Positions 25,234 to 34,826 are shown, counted from the stretch's first letter. The stretch: DNA of 64,000 bases from Mycolicibacterium thermoresistibile (GCF_900187065.1 NZ_LT906483.1:2728001-2792000); one strand, 5' to 3'. The notes: generated by a model not told the origin, from the sequence alone. Program-made: numbers and translations.

Positions 25234-26761
25234 AAGAACACGACCGGACACCACCGCCCTCCCGGAGATCGAAGACCTCGCGTCGTTGAGTGACGCGGAG
25301 CTCATCGCCGCCGGGGTCGGCTGGGCCCGCGCCGAGAATGCGGCGGCCGCCCGCAAATTGGCGGTCATGGCCGAGTTGTTCGCCCGCCGCACCGGCTTGG
25401 CCGCGGGCGAACGGGAGGACTGGTTCGTCGACCCGGCAGCCGAGCTCACCGCCGAGCTTGCCGCCGCCCACGGCATCAGCCAGGGGCTGGCGATGGCGCA
25501 GACCCACCGGGCGGTCGCATTGCGGGACCGGCTGCCCGAGGTCGCCGCCCTGTTCGCCGCCGGCCGGATCAGCGATCTGCTGGTTCGCACGATCGTGTGG
25601 CGCACCCATCTGATCGTCGACGCCGAGGCGCTGGCACGGGTGGACGCCGCCGTGGCCACCTGCGCCACCGACTGGGGCGCGTTGTCGAAGAAGAAGGCCG
25701 AACAGGCCGTCGACGCGCTGGTCGAACTCTACGATCCGGGGGCGCTGCGGCGCGCACGCACCGCAGACCGCAGCCGCGACGTGGTGATCGGATCGCCGGC
25801 CGATGAACCCGGCATCACCAACATGTGGGGACGGCTGTCCGCACCCGACGCCGCCGCGCTCAAGAAGCGTCTGACCGCGATGGCCCGATCGGTGTGCCCC
25901 GAGGACCCGCGCACTCTGGCCGAGCGGCGCGCCGATGCGCTCGGCGCGCTGGCCGACGGCCTCGACCTCGTGTGCGAATGCGGCGCCGATGACTGCCCGG
26001 CCGTCCGGAACGGTGCACCGGAGCAGAAGCCCACGCCCGACACCGTGATCTATGTGATCGCCGAGTCCGGCACCGTCGACGCCGCGAGCCAGGCCCCTGT
26101 TGACGACGACGGCCAGGCCGCTGTTGACGACGAGGGCGCCGAACCACCGGCGGCGCCACCGGCTTTCATCGTCGGACACGGCGTGTTGCCCGCACCCCTG
26201 CTGGGTCCTCTGCTCGACCGGGCCCGGCTGTGTCCGCTGCGGCATCCTGGCTCCGCACCACCCGAACCGCGATATCGGCCGTCCGCGGCACTGGAGGCGT
26301 TTGTCCGCTGCCGCGACCTCACCTGTCGGTTCCCGGGTTGTGACCGGCCGGCCGACGTGTGCGATGTCGACCACACCGTCCCCTATCCGGACGGACCGAC
26401 GCATGCCTCGAATCTGAAGTGTCTCTGTCGTTTCCATCATCTGTTGAAGACGTTCTGGGCGGGCTGGAAGGACTGTCAACTGCCCGATGGCACCGTCATC
26501 TGGACGTCGCCGACCGGCCAGACCCACACCACCAAACCGGGCAGCGCCTTGCACTTCCCGTCGTTGTGCGCACCGACCGGGACACTGAATCCGCCCGACA
26601 CCACATCGGCCTCCACCGCAGGGGCCTCCACCGCAGGCCGCGACCTGAAGATGCCCAAGCGGCGCCGCACCCGCGACGAGGACCGCGCCTACCGGATCGA
26701 GGCCGAACGCCGACTCAACGCCGACCTGGTCGCCGAACGCAACCGGCCCCCTCCGTTCTGA
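25226..26761 (+). CDS. DUF222 / 13E12-repeat family protein with HNH endonuclease domain
   Basis: 511 residues from ATG 25226. The N-terminal ~300 residues are the helical DUF222 domain (ELIAAGVGWARAENAAAARK through KKRLTAMARSVCPEDPRTLA). A low-complexity Asp/Ala linker follows, then an HNH domain at about residues 360-412 with zinc-type cysteines and the core DVCDVDHTVPYPDGPT and NLKCLCRFHHLLKT. HNH proteins cut or nick DNA; these are often multicopy in mycobacteria and some lie on REP13E12 elements. The last 79 bases are duplicated 970 bp downstream. The frame is open far upstream into aroC antisense, which is ignored because the promoter and homology point to 25226. Confidence 0.92.
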   Translation: MFERTRPDTTALPEIEDLASLSDAELIAAGVGWARAENAAAARKLAVMAELFARRTGLAAGEREDWFVDPAAELTAELAAAHGISQGLAMAQTHRAVALRDRLPEVAALFAAGRISDLLVRTIVWRTHLIVDAEALARVDAAVATCATDWGALSKKKAEQAVDALVELYDPGALRRARTADRSRDVVIGSPADEPGITNMWGRLSAPDAAALKKRLTAMARSVCPEDPRTLAERRADALGALADGLDLVCECGADDCPAVRNGAPEQKPTPDTVIYVIAESGTVDAASQAPVDDDGQAAVDDEGAEPPAAPPAFIVGHGVLPAPLLGPLLDRARLCPLRHPGSAPPEPRYRPSAALEAFVRCRDLTCRFPGCDRPADVCDVDHTVPYPDGPTHASNLKCLCRFHHLLKTFWAGWKDCQLPDGTVIWTSPTGQTHTTKPGSALHFPSLCAPTGTLNPPDTTSASTAGASTAGRDLKMPKRRRTRDEDRAYRIEAERRLNADLVAERNRPPPF

Positions 26762-26792
26762 GGCCAGGGGATGTCAGAGGATCGCCAGCGCG
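26683..26792. repeat. 110-bp direct repeat, left copy
   Basis: Identical to 27653-27762 at 109 of 110 positions. This copy forms the actual 3' end of the DUF222/HNH gene; homology stops at 26793 where island sequence begins. Confidence 0.95.
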
Positions 26793-26849
26793 CCAGTTCC
26801 GAACCGCCGGCCAGTTGCGGACTGCGGTTGCCGGCGACCTGTTCTCTCG

Positions 26850-27353
26850 TTACGGGCGGCGGCGATAATGTGTGAAGCCATCGCGGGCCGCTGCCAGCGG
26901 ACCCTTCCTGTGCAGAAGGTCTGTGGCCGCCCAGTGTGCCGTAGAACGGCGACCGTGGCATACCGCCAGCCCGTTACGTTCCAGGTACTTCAGTCCTTCC
27001 TGCACCTGATTCTGTTCCAGTTTCACCGCTCTGGCCAACTCGCGCACGGTGATTCCGGAGCCCCGCTGATAGAGCTGCCGGGCGATTCTGTAGTGCTGCT
27101 CCGGTACCGGAACAGGGGGCTCCTTGGGCGGCTTCCACGTCTTCTTCGTAGGCGGCGTCTTCGCAGGCGGTCGTGGTGGAGTCGGCTTATCATCGCCGAC
27201 GTACTTCCTGCAGGTTAGGCAGATATCCTCGACGGTTGTGGTGCGGTGGATGCACCCGGCAGATTCCAGTGGGGCGCCGCGCTTGCCCAGCAAAATGGGC
27301 TTGCCTTCACGTCGACGCCGACGTCGCGGCGCTGCAGGCGGAGTCGCAGCCAT
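26850..27353 (-). CDS. hypothetical winged-helix protein with N-terminal Cys/His cluster, sole gene of the island
   Basis: 167 residues. The N-terminus is Arg-rich ([11 protein letters not shown]), followed by GCIHRTTTVEDICLTCRKY, whose Cys-x-His ... Cys-x2-Cys spacing could bind zinc. A Pro/Lys-rich linker (about 53-82) leads to a winged-helix segment (about 85-135): HYRIARQLYQRGSG, ITVRELARAVKLEQNQVQEG and LKYLERNGLAVCHG. This suggests a DNA-binding regulator of phage or plasmid type. I do not recognise the family. It ends with TAA at 26850-26852 and has no strong ribosome binding site. Confidence 0.65.
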   Translation of the reverse strand: MAATPPAAPRRRRRREGKPILLGKRGAPLESAGCIHRTTTVEDICLTCRKYVGDDKPTPPRPPAKTPPTKKTWKPPKEPPVPVPEQHYRIARQLYQRGSGITVRELARAVKLEQNQVQEGLKYLERNGLAVCHGRRSTAHWAATDLLHRKGPLAAARDGFTHYRRRP

Positions 27354-27613
27354 GCTTCACGGTAACGAACCGCGTGACCGACACAGAGAAACTTCCAGCT
27401 ATTCAGTTCGTGGGGCGGTCGTGTAGCGGGTGTCGTCCGACGCCACGGTCGCAGGGGATCTCGGCCAGACGCGCTGGCCGTCGGCAACGGGGCGCAACCC
27501 AGAACCGAGGAGGGTCTGTTCACGCACGGTGTCCTGACGTCGCTTCACGGCGTCAACAACCTATGGCGTCAGCGTCGCTGATGGTGTGGCGCCCACAGGT
27601 CCACACCGTCATT

Positions 27614-27647
27614 GATGTTCTGATGTAGGCGATGTTCTGAGGTAGGC
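27614..27647. repeat. 17-bp tandem duplication at the right edge of the island
   Basis: GATGTTCTGATGTAGGC (27614-27630) is followed directly by GATGTTCTGAGGTAGGC (27631-27647), one mismatch. The core GTTCTGAGG also occurs in the 110-bp repeat at the DUF222 stop codon, so these may be degenerate traces of the same junction. Confidence 0.85.
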
Positions 27648-27652
27648 GGGCC

Positions 27653-27762
27653 CCGCGCCTACCGGATCGAGACCGAACGCCGACTCAACGCCGACCTGGT
27701 CGCCGAACGCAACCGGCCCCCTCCGTTCTGAGGCCAGGGGATGTCAGAGGATCGCCAGCGCG
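27653..27762. repeat. 110-bp direct repeat, right copy
   Basis: Second copy, carrying an orphan DUF222 C-terminus (with one Ala to Thr change) and joined to the genuine 3' end of the prepilin-peptidase gene, whose coding sequence continues past 27763. Confidence 0.95.
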
Positions 27763-28184
27763 ACAGCGCCCGCGCTGGCGACACACATCGACGGGCCGTG
27801 CGGCACCGTTCGCGCGGCGGAGCGGATCAGCGCGATGACGCCGAGCACCCCGGTCAGCAGCGGCGCGGCCAACGCGGCCAGGGTCCACACCTCGGGTCCG
27901 AACGCGCCCGTCATCCCCCCGAGTCCGAGGGCGAGTTTGACGTCCCCGGCGCCCATCGCCGCCGGAGCCAGCAGATGCACGATCAGATAGACACCGGTCA
28001 ACGCCATCGACCCCAACAGCGCCGGCACCCCATGACCGGCCGCCGCGGCGGCCATGAGCACCACGACGGCGCCCGGCAGGGTCAACCGGTTCGGCAGCCG
28101 CCGCCAGCGGATGTCGCAGACGCTCAGCGTCGCCAACCACCCGAGCGCCACGACGGCGCCGGCCCACCCCATGGCCCACCCCAT
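27744..28184 (-). CDS. A24-family prepilin peptidase
   Basis: A 146-residue polytopic membrane protein containing only the peptidase core, without the N-terminal methylase domain of classical PilD. The two catalytic aspartates of the family are visible: Asp24 in VCDIRWRRLPNRLT and Asp81 in GAGDVKLALG. Such short enzymes cleave type IV-pilin-like leaders, as in Flp/Tad systems; no pilin genes are in this window. The location beside aroE matches Rv2551c. Its last 19 bases lie within the right 110-bp repeat. Confidence 0.9.
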   Translation of the reverse strand: MGWAMGWAGAVVALGWLATLSVCDIRWRRLPNRLTLPGAVVVLMAAAAAGHGVPALLGSMALTGVYLIVHLLAPAAMGAGDVKLALGLGGMTGAFGPEVWTLAALAAPLLTGVLGVIALIRSAARTVPHGPSMCVASAGAVALAIL

Positions 28185-28194
28185 GGCGTCCAGG

Positions 28195-29040
28195 CTATGG
28201 CTGGTTCAGCGCCGCCCTCATCGCTTCTTTGGGCGCGGGCCGGCCGGTGAACAACTCGACCTGGGTGAACGCCTGATTCAGCAGCATCTCCAGCCCGCTG
28301 ATCACCCGACCGCCGGCTTCGGCCACGGCCGCGGCCAGCGGCGTCGGCCACGGATCGTAGATCGCGTCCACCAGCACCGGCGTGGCCGACAGCGCCGCCG
28401 CGTACCGGGCGGCCGCATCGGCGGGAATCGTGCTCACCACCGCGTCGACCCCGGCGGCCGTGACCCCGGCGAGGTCCTGCCAACGGGCCGAGGCGCCCAG
28501 CCGCTCGGCCAGTTCCACCAACGGGGCGGCCTTCTCACGATTGCGGGCGGCGACGGTCACCTGCCGGGCGCCCGACTCGACCACCGCGACCACCGCCGCG
28601 GGAGCGGTGCCGCCCGAACCGACCACCATCACATGCTCACCGACGGCGCCCAGCGCGCCCTTGACACCGTCGATGTCGGTGTTGTCGGCCAGCCAGCCGC
28701 CGTCCCGGCGCACCAGGGTGTTGGCCGATCCGACCAGCTCGGCGCGCGCGGTGCGCTGATCGGCGAACGTCAGGGCGGCGAACTTGCCGGGCATCGTCAC
28801 CGACACCCCGACCCATTCCGGGCCGAAACCGCCCACGAGCACGGGCAGCTGCTCGGCGTCGCATTCGATGCGTTCGTAGGTCCAGCCGGTCAGGCCGAGC
28901 GCGCGGTAGGCGGCCAGATGCAGTTGCGGAGACCGGGAGTGCGCGATCGGCGATCCCAGCACCGCCGCCTTGCGCGCCGAACTGTCGGGCCGCGCCGAAC
29001 TATCGGGCCGCGCCGAACTACCGGGCACTGTCGAGCACAC
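28195..29040 (-). CDS. aroE: shikimate dehydrogenase
   Basis: Reduces 3-dehydroshikimate to shikimate with NADPH. Conserved blocks: GSPIAHSRSPQLH (substrate), VSVTMPGKFAAL with the catalytic Lys, ADNTDIDG and the nucleotide loop VVGSGGTAPA. The start is uncertain: GTG 29040 gives 281 residues but includes about 20 residues made by an 18-bp tandem repeat ([17 protein letters not shown]) that overlaps the mltG 3' end; the real core begins at KAAVLGSPIAHS. Separate from the aroCKBQ operon. Confidence 0.95.
   Translation of the reverse strand: MCSTVPGSSARPDSSARPDSSARKAAVLGSPIAHSRSPQLHLAAYRALGLTGWTYERIECDAEQLPVLVGGFGPEWVGVSVTMPGKFAALTFADQRTARAELVGSANTLVRRDGGWLADNTDIDGVKGALGAVGEHVMVVGSGGTAPAAVVAVVESGARQVTVAARNREKAAPLVELAERLGASARWQDLAGVTAAGVDAVVSTIPADAAARYAAALSATPVLVDAIYDPWPTPLAAAVAEAGGRVISGLEMLLNQAFTQVELFTGRPAPKEAMRAALNQP
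28974..29027. repeat. 18-bp tandem repeat, three copies, at the mltG/aroE junction
   Basis: Units at 28974-28991, 28992-29009 and 29010-29027 differ by one or two bases each. They encode repeated Ser-Ser-Ala-Arg-Pro-Asp at the AroE N-terminus; the third unit also holds the mltG stop codon. Confidence 0.9.
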
Positions 29041-30262
29041 CGTTGCGCAGGGCCTCCTGGATGTTGATCAGATGCTGCTCGTAGTCGCGGGTGAACAAGG
29101 TGGTGCCCTCCATGTCGATGGTCACGAAGAACAACCAGTCCCCCGGCTCGGGCTGTTCGGCGGCGAGCAGCGCGGACTTGCTGGGCGAACAGATCGGCGT
29201 GGCGGGCAGCCCCTCGCTCATGTAGGTGTTCCACGGCGTCACCTGGCCGCGGTCCTCGTCGGTGGTGGCCACCTCCTGCCGGTCCAGCGCATAGTTCACC
29301 GTCGAGTCGAACTCGAGCTTCTGGTTCACCGCCAGCCGGTTGTAGATCACCCGCGCGACCTTCGCGAAATCCTCCGGGGTGGATTCCCGCTGCACCAGCG
29401 ACGCCACGGTGAGGATCTCGTAGGGTGACATGTTGGCCCGTTCCGCGGCCTCGAGCAGACCGTTCTGCGCATACAGCGCCGCACTGGCGGAGATCAGTGT
29501 CGAGAGGGTCTGCTGCGGGGTGGCCGCCGGGTTGATGTTCCAGGTGCCGGCCGCGATCAGCCCCTCCAGCCGGCGCGGATCGTCACCCATGGCCCGTACC
29601 GCCGGCTCGGCCCAGTGCGGCACCGACAGCGCCGCCGCCGGCGCGGTGCTCGCGACCTCGCGCAACTGCTCCACCGACATACATCGCTCTTCGCCGTCGA
29701 GATCCACACAACTGGCGCGCGCGATCATGGTGAGGATGCCTTCGGTGACCCGGTCGGTCTTGACGTCGCGGGTGTCGTCGAGTTGACGGCCCTCCGGGAT
29801 CACCAGTTTGCCGACCCGGTTCTCCGGATCCGCCAGCCGGGCGACCGCATCGGCCGCCGGGATCTCGGTGCGCATCTTGTAGAAGCCGGGCTGGATCGAC
29901 GAGATCGCCGCATTACCGGCGGCCGCGTCCACGAACGCCTTCACGGTGGCGACCACATTGTGTTCCTGCAGGGTCTGGCCGATCGCGGTGGTGGTGTCGC
30001 CGTCGCGCACCTCGATCACCACATCGGCCACCCCGTCGCCGCGGAAATCGGTCGGGGTGCCGAACATGCTGTGCCACAGCCGCGACCCCAGGAACACCGC
30101 GCCGATCATGACCACGATCAGCACGCTCAGCGACATTCCGATGGTCAGCCGTCTCCGGCGTCGCGCCCTCGCCTCACGCATCCGCTCGGCACGGGATCGT
30201 CCGGGCCGGGGCGGTCCGACCGCCGTCGGCTGGGCCCGGTACTGCGTCCACCCGTCAGTCAT
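29018..30262 (-). CDS. mltG: endolytic murein transglycosylase MltG
   Basis: Cleaves nascent peptidoglycan strands at the membrane. 414 residues: a basic cytoplasmic N-terminus ([10 protein letters not shown]), one transmembrane helix at about 40-60, then a periplasmic LysM-like segment and the YceG catalytic domain with [17 protein letters not shown] (catalytic Glu), [22 protein letters not shown] and the [13 protein letters not shown] region. The start overlaps the ruvX end by 8 nt, as in other actinobacteria (alaS-ruvX-mltG-aroE). Confidence 0.95.
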   Translation of the reverse strand: MTDGWTQYRAQPTAVGPPRPGRSRAERMREARARRRRRLTIGMSLSVLIVVMIGAVFLGSRLWHSMFGTPTDFRGDGVADVVIEVRDGDTTTAIGQTLQEHNVVATVKAFVDAAAGNAAISSIQPGFYKMRTEIPAADAVARLADPENRVGKLVIPEGRQLDDTRDVKTDRVTEGILTMIARASCVDLDGEERCMSVEQLREVASTAPAAALSVPHWAEPAVRAMGDDPRRLEGLIAAGTWNINPAATPQQTLSTLISASAALYAQNGLLEAAERANMSPYEILTVASLVQRESTPEDFAKVARVIYNRLAVNQKLEFDSTVNYALDRQEVATTDEDRGQVTPWNTYMSEGLPATPICSPSKSALLAAEQPEPGDWLFFVTIDMEGTTLFTRDYEQHLINIQEALRNGVLDSAR

Positions 30263-30773
30263 CCCCTGCCTCTCCGCGCGCCGACAGCGCCGCCCGGCGC
30301 TGATCCAACCAGCCCTGCAGGATGTCCACCGCGGCCACCTGATCGATCATCGCCCGTTGATCCCGGCTGCGGACACCGGCCGCCCGCAGGGACCGCTGGG
30401 CCGTCACCGTGGTCAGTCTCTCATCGGCCAGCCGTACCGGTACCGGATCGATCCGGCGCGCCAACTCATCGGCCAACGCGATCGCGTCCTGCGCCGCGGG
30501 TCCCATCCGGTCGGCGAGTGTGCGCGGGAGCCCCACGACCACCTCGACCGCGGACAGCTCGGCCACCAGCGCGGCCAGCCGCCGAAGATGCCGGCCGGAC
30601 CGTTCACGGCGCACCGTCTCCAGCGGAGTGGCCAGCACGCCGTCCGGATCGCTGGCGGCCACCCCGATCCGCACCTTGCCGACGTCTACGCCGAGCCGCC
30701 GGCCGGGACCGGGATCAGGGGGCTGCAACGCGTCCCCGGGACGGTCCGGACGGCGCTCGCGGCTGTCATCCAC
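30255..30773 (-). CDS. ruvX: RuvX/YqgF family pre-16S rRNA nuclease
   Basis: 172-residue RNase H-fold protein; E. coli YqgF processes the 16S rRNA 5' end, and the family is also called putative Holliday-junction resolvase. Visible motifs are [20 protein letters not shown] (first Asp), [16 protein letters not shown] and [13 protein letters not shown] with acidic metal ligands. It is 2 nt downstream of alaS and overlaps mltG. Confidence 0.94.
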   Translation of the reverse strand: MDDSRERRPDRPGDALQPPDPGPGRRLGVDVGKVRIGVAASDPDGVLATPLETVRRERSGRHLRRLAALVAELSAVEVVVGLPRTLADRMGPAAQDAIALADELARRIDPVPVRLADERLTTVTAQRSLRAAGVRSRDQRAMIDQVAAVDILQGWLDQRRAALSARGEAGDD

Positions 30774-30775
30774 AC

Positions 30776-33484
30776 CTAGCTCCGGGCAATCTCCGCGCGT
30801 AGCGCGGCCAGTGCCGCATCGATGCCCGCCGCCTTCTTACCGGACCCCTGAGCCAGGTCCACCTTGCCGCCGCCGCGACCGTCGACCTCCGGGGCCAGCA
30901 CCTTGACCAGGTTGTTGGCCCGCAGCCCGAGGTCCTGGGCGGCCGGGTTGACCGCCACCACGAACGGCACCGAGCCGTCGTCGGTGGCCGCCATCAGCGC
31001 CACCACCGCCGGATCCGAGCCCAGCTTGCCGCGGATGTCGCCGACCAGGTTGCGCAGCTCACCGGCGTTCAGGCCGGCGTCGATGCGCCGGGCCACCAGC
31101 CGCACCCTGCCGACCTGCTCGGCCTGGGCCACCGCATCGCTGACCGCCGCCTTGGCGTTGGCCAGCCGCAGCCGTTCCAGTTCCTTCTCGGCGGCCCGTA
31201 GCTTCTCCACCAGATTGGCCACCCGGTCGGGCACCTCCTCGGAGGGCACCTTCAGCGTCGAGGCCACCGCGGCCATCAGCGCGCGTTCCTTGCTCAGGTG
31301 GCGGAAGGAGTCGAGCCCGACGTACGCCTCGACCCGGCGCACCCCCGAACCCACCGAGGACTCGCCCAGGATCGTCACCGGGCCGATCTGCGCGGAGCTC
31401 TCCACATGGGTGCCGCCGCACAGTTCCAACGAGAACGGACCGCCGATCTCCACCACCCGGACCCGCTCGGGGTACTTCTCGCCGAACATCGCGATGGCGC
31501 CCATCGACTTGGCCTTCTCGAGTTCGGTGATGAAGGTGTTCACCTCGAAGTCGGCCTGGACCGCCTCGTTGGTCACCTCCTCGATCTGGGTGCGCTGCTG
31601 CTCGGACAACGGGCCCTGCCAGTTGAAGTCGAACCGCAGATAACCCGGCCGGTTCAGCGAACCGGCCTGAACCGCGTTGGGGCCCAGCACCTGCCGCAGC
31701 GCCGCATGCACCATGTGGGTGCCGGAGTGGCCCTGGGTCGCCCCGCGCCGCCACTCGGGGTCCACAGCGGCGATCACGGTGTCCCCCTCGACGAACTCGC
31801 CGGACTCCATGCTGACCCGGTGCACGAACAGTGTGTTGGCGATCTTCTGCACATCGGTGACCCGGGCGCGCGCGGCCATCGACGAACCGGTGCCCGTGAT
31901 GGTGCCCTCGTCGGCGATCTGCCCACCGGACTCGGCGTAGAACGGGGTGCGGTCCAGCACGATCTCGACCTGTTGCGGAGGCGGGCTCTGCGAGCGCACC
32001 CGCGGCAGATGCGACACCACCGGCACCCGCTGACCGTCCACGAAGATACCGAGAATCTTTGCCTCGGAAGTCAATTCGTCGAACCCGGTGAACTCGGTGG
32101 GTCCGGCGTCGACCAGTTCGCGATACGCCGACAGGTCGGCATGGGCCTGTTTGCGGGCGGCGGCGTCGGCCTTGGCGCGTTCGCGCTGCTCGGCCATCAG
32201 GGTCCGGAAACCCTCCTCATCCACCGACAGCCCGGCCTCGGCGGCCATCTCCAGGGTCAGCTCGAGCGGGAAGCCGTAGGTGTCGTGCAGCGTGAACGCG
32301 TCCTTGCCGCTCAGCACGGTGGCGCCGGCGGCCTTGGTGGCCTTGGCGGCCTCCTCGAACAGCTTCGACCCCGACGACAGAGTGCGGTTGAACGCGGTCT
32401 CCTCGGCCACCGCGATGCGGTGGATCCGGTCGAAGTCGCTGATCAGGTTGCCGTAGGCGGGGCCCATGGTGTCCCGCACCGTGGCCATCAGATCGCCGAC
32501 GATCGGGCGGTCCACGTCGAGCAGCTTGGCCGACCGGATGACCCGCCGCAGCAACCGGCGCAGCACATAGCCGCGGCCGTCGTTACCCGGGGTCACCCCG
32601 TCCCCGATCAGGATCGCCGCGGTACGGCTGTGGTCGGCGATGATCCGGTACCGCACATCGTCGGAATGACTGCCCTGGCCGTAGCCCCGTGGCGCCAGGC
32701 CGGCGACCAGATCGATCACCGGGCGGATCAGATCCGTCTCGTAGACGTTGTCGACGCCCTGCAGCAGGCAGGCCACCCGCTCGATGCCCATGCCGGTGTC
32801 GATGTTCTTCCGCGGCAGCGGGCCGAGGATCTCGTAGCCCTCCTTGGCCGGCCCGGCGCCGCGCTCGTTCTCCATGAACACGAGATTCCAGATCTCGATG
32901 TAGCGGTCCTCGTTGGCGATCGGGCCGCCCTCGACGCCGTAGTCCGGCCCGCGGTCGTAGTAGATCTCCGACGACGGTCCGCACGGCCCGGGGATGCCCA
33001 TCGACCAGTAGTTGTCGGCCATGCCGCGGCGCTGGATCCGCTCCGGCGGCAGACCGGCGATCTCCTGCCACAGATCCGCGGCCTCGTCGTCATCGAGATA
33101 AACGGTGGCCCAGATCTTTTCGGGATCGAAGCCGTAGCCGCCGTCGTCCACCGACTTGGTCAGCAGGCTCCAGGCGTACTCGATCGCGCCGCGTTTGAAG
33201 TAGTCGCCGAACGAGAAGTTCCCGGCCATCTGGAAGAACGTGTTGTGCCGGGTGGTGATACCGACCTCGTCGATGTCCGGGGTGCGGATGCACTTCTGGA
33301 TGCTCGTCGCCCGGGTGTACGGCGGGGTGCGCTGCCCGAGGAAATAGGGCACGAACTGCACCATGCCGGCGTTGACGAACAACAGATTGGGGTCGTCGAG
33401 GATCACCGAGGCGCTCGGCACCTCCGTGTGGCCCGCCTTCACAAAATGATCGAGGAACCGCTTCCTGATCTCGTGTGTCTGCAC
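30776..33484 (-). CDS. alaS: alanyl-tRNA synthetase
   Basis: Charges tRNA-Ala. 902 residues: class II catalytic domain at the N-terminus ([21 protein letters not shown]), tRNA-recognition domain, editing domain with the zinc motif [12 protein letters not shown] and [13 protein letters not shown], then a C-terminal DHHA1 domain ([15 protein letters not shown]). The GTG start at 33484 begins with [15 protein letters not shown], typical of mycobacteria. First gene of alaS-ruvX-mltG-aroE. Confidence 0.98.
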   Translation of the reverse strand: MQTHEIRKRFLDHFVKAGHTEVPSASVILDDPNLLFVNAGMVQFVPYFLGQRTPPYTRATSIQKCIRTPDIDEVGITTRHNTFFQMAGNFSFGDYFKRGAIEYAWSLLTKSVDDGGYGFDPEKIWATVYLDDDEAADLWQEIAGLPPERIQRRGMADNYWSMGIPGPCGPSSEIYYDRGPDYGVEGGPIANEDRYIEIWNLVFMENERGAGPAKEGYEILGPLPRKNIDTGMGIERVACLLQGVDNVYETDLIRPVIDLVAGLAPRGYGQGSHSDDVRYRIIADHSRTAAILIGDGVTPGNDGRGYVLRRLLRRVIRSAKLLDVDRPIVGDLMATVRDTMGPAYGNLISDFDRIHRIAVAEETAFNRTLSSGSKLFEEAAKATKAAGATVLSGKDAFTLHDTYGFPLELTLEMAAEAGLSVDEEGFRTLMAEQRERAKADAAARKQAHADLSAYRELVDAGPTEFTGFDELTSEAKILGIFVDGQRVPVVSHLPRVRSQSPPPQQVEIVLDRTPFYAESGGQIADEGTITGTGSSMAARARVTDVQKIANTLFVHRVSMESGEFVEGDTVIAAVDPEWRRGATQGHSGTHMVHAALRQVLGPNAVQAGSLNRPGYLRFDFNWQGPLSEQQRTQIEEVTNEAVQADFEVNTFITELEKAKSMGAIAMFGEKYPERVRVVEIGGPFSLELCGGTHVESSAQIGPVTILGESSVGSGVRRVEAYVGLDSFRHLSKERALMAAVASTLKVPSEEVPDRVANLVEKLRAAEKELERLRLANAKAAVSDAVAQAEQVGRVRLVARRIDAGLNAGELRNLVGDIRGKLGSDPAVVALMAATDDGSVPFVVAVNPAAQDLGLRANNLVKVLAPEVDGRGGGKVDLAQGSGKKAAGIDAALAALRAEIARS

Positions 33485-33571
33485 TTCCTTGTCGTCCTGT
33501 TCTCGGCGTCCGGCGAATCCATCGACCGCCCTACAGTACCGGTACGGGCTCGGGCGCCCGTGTCGGCGCAG

Positions 33572-33973
33572 TCAGCCGTTTATGAAGCTCAACCGCACCG
33601 AGCGGCGCGGGTTGTCCCGATTGAGGTCCACCAGCACCACGCTCTGCCAGGTGCCAAGCAGGGGTTCACCGCCCTGAACCGGGATCGTCACCGACGGCGC
33701 CACCAGCGCCGGCAGCACGTGATCGGCACCATGTCCCGGGGAGCCGTGCCGGTGCCGGTACCGGTCATCGCGCGGCAGCAACCGGTCCAGGGTATCCACG
33801 AGATCCTCGTCGGAACCCGACCCGGTCTCGATCAGGGCGAGCCCCGCCGTCGCGTGCGGTGCGAACACATTGCACAGCCCGTCGCCGCGGCCGGCGCAGA
33901 ACTCGCGTACCTGTGGGGTCAGGTCGACGATGCGACGACGTGCGGTGTCGACGTCGAGCACCTCGGTCTTCAT
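33572..33973 (-). CDS. YjbQ / UPF0047 family protein
   Basis: 133 residues with the family signature: FAPHATAGLALIETGSGSDEDLVDTLDRLLP, then HGSPGHGADHVLPALVAPSVTIPV and GTWQSVVLVDLNRDNPRR. Some members show thiamine-phosphate synthase side activity, and the His/Glu residues could form a metal site; the cellular role is unsettled. Position next to alaS matches Rv2556c. Confidence 0.93.
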   Translation of the reverse strand: MKTEVLDVDTARRRIVDLTPQVREFCAGRGDGLCNVFAPHATAGLALIETGSGSDEDLVDTLDRLLPRDDRYRHRHGSPGHGADHVLPALVAPSVTIPVQGGEPLLGTWQSVVLVDLNRDNPRRSVRLSFING

Positions 33974-34013
33974 TCCTCCAGCCTAGCGGCCCGGATCTGC
34001 AGATTCCGTTCCG

Positions 34014-34051
34014 GAACCTCCCCCGAACCTCCCCCGAACCTCCCCCGAACC
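34014..34051. repeat. 11-bp tandem repeat, 3.5 copies
   Basis: GAACCTCCCCC repeats at 34014-34024, 34025-34035 and 34036-34046, followed by GAACC. It is intergenic, upstream of the Rv2557-like gene and the divergent YjbQ gene, so copy number could alter promoter spacing. Confidence 0.9.
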
Positions 34052-34138
34052 ATTGCCACGGGGCCGGCGACGGAGGACGCTGATAACTGAACCGGTGGCG
34101 CCCACCGGGGCGCTGCCCCGAGGTGACAGGGGGGAATC

Positions 34139-34762
34139 GTGTTCGCACGTTCATCCACATTCATGGCGCGTCCGAGCTGCATCGACGCCGGGATCGCCCA
34201 CATCCGCGACGAAGTGATGCCCCAGCTCTCGCTGCAGAGCGGTCATGTCGGGCTGTCGTTGCTGGTGGATCGGCGGTCCGGGCGCTGCATCGCCACCAGC
34301 GCCTGGGACCGCGAGGAGGCCCGCCGGGACAGCGCCGGCCCGGCCGAGCGGTTGCGGCACCGTGCGGCCGAGGTGTTCGGCAGTCCCGAGCCGAAGGCCG
34401 AGGACTGGGAGATCGCCGTGCTGCACCGGGACCACGCGGCCGGCGACGGCGCCTGTGTGCGGGCGACCTGGATCAAGCTGGTGCCCGACCAGAGGAAGCG
34501 TTCGCTGGAGTACTACCGCACCGCGGTGCTGCCCTCGGTCGAGGAGCTCGACGGCTTCTGCAGCGCCAGCCTGCTCATCGACTCGGCGGCCCGGCGTGCG
34601 GTGTCGTCGACCACATTCGACAGCCACGAGGCGATGGAACGCAACCGGGAGCAGGCCACCGCCCTGCGCACCGCGCGGCTGCGGGAGCTGGGTGCGGAGC
34701 TGCTCGACGTGGGCGAGTTCGAGCTGGCCATCGCGCAGTTGCGGGTGCCCGAGCTGGTGTGA
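34139..34762 (+). CDS. Rv2557/Rv2558-like protein with duplicated antibiotic-monooxygenase-type fold
   Basis: 207 residues in two similar halves, each looking like a ferredoxin-type ABM domain: [25 protein letters not shown] and [26 protein letters not shown] occupy equivalent positions. Homologous M. tuberculosis genes Rv2557 and Rv2558 have been linked to starvation. The GTG start at 34139 follows GGGGG. No cofactor site or signal peptide is visible; biochemical function unknown. Confidence 0.82.
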   Translation: MFARSSTFMARPSCIDAGIAHIRDEVMPQLSLQSGHVGLSLLVDRRSGRCIATSAWDREEARRDSAGPAERLRHRAAEVFGSPEPKAEDWEIAVLHRDHAAGDGACVRATWIKLVPDQRKRSLEYYRTAVLPSVEELDGFCSASLLIDSAARRAVSSTTFDSHEAMERNREQATALRTARLRELGAELLDVGEFELAIAQLRVPELV

Positions 34763-34826
34763 GACCGGTTTACTGACGCCCGCGAAAGGGCACCTCCGCT
34801 GCACCTGAAAGCACTGGAGGAATCTC

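Larger units (their letters stand above)
26683..27762. mobile_element. small insertion bounded by 110-bp direct repeats at the 3' end of the DUF222 gene
   Basis: The sequence 26683-26792 recurs at 27653-27762 with one mismatch (26702 G, 27672 A). Each copy contains the last 79 bases of the DUF222 gene, the 12-nt gap and the last 19 bases of the convergent prepilin-peptidase gene. Removing one copy plus the 860 bp between them restores a normal convergent junction. The inserted DNA looks less GC-rich than its flanks and holds one winged-helix gene but no integrase. It may be an integrated element that regenerated its target, now stripped of its integrase, or a recombination-made duplication. 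The first copy restores the gene end. Confidence 0.7.

Noticed and set aside
27215-27523. A 102-codon minus-strand frame in the island overlapping the winged-helix gene
   Set aside because: Arg/Ser/Pro-rich shadow overlapping the better frame; no ribosome binding site.
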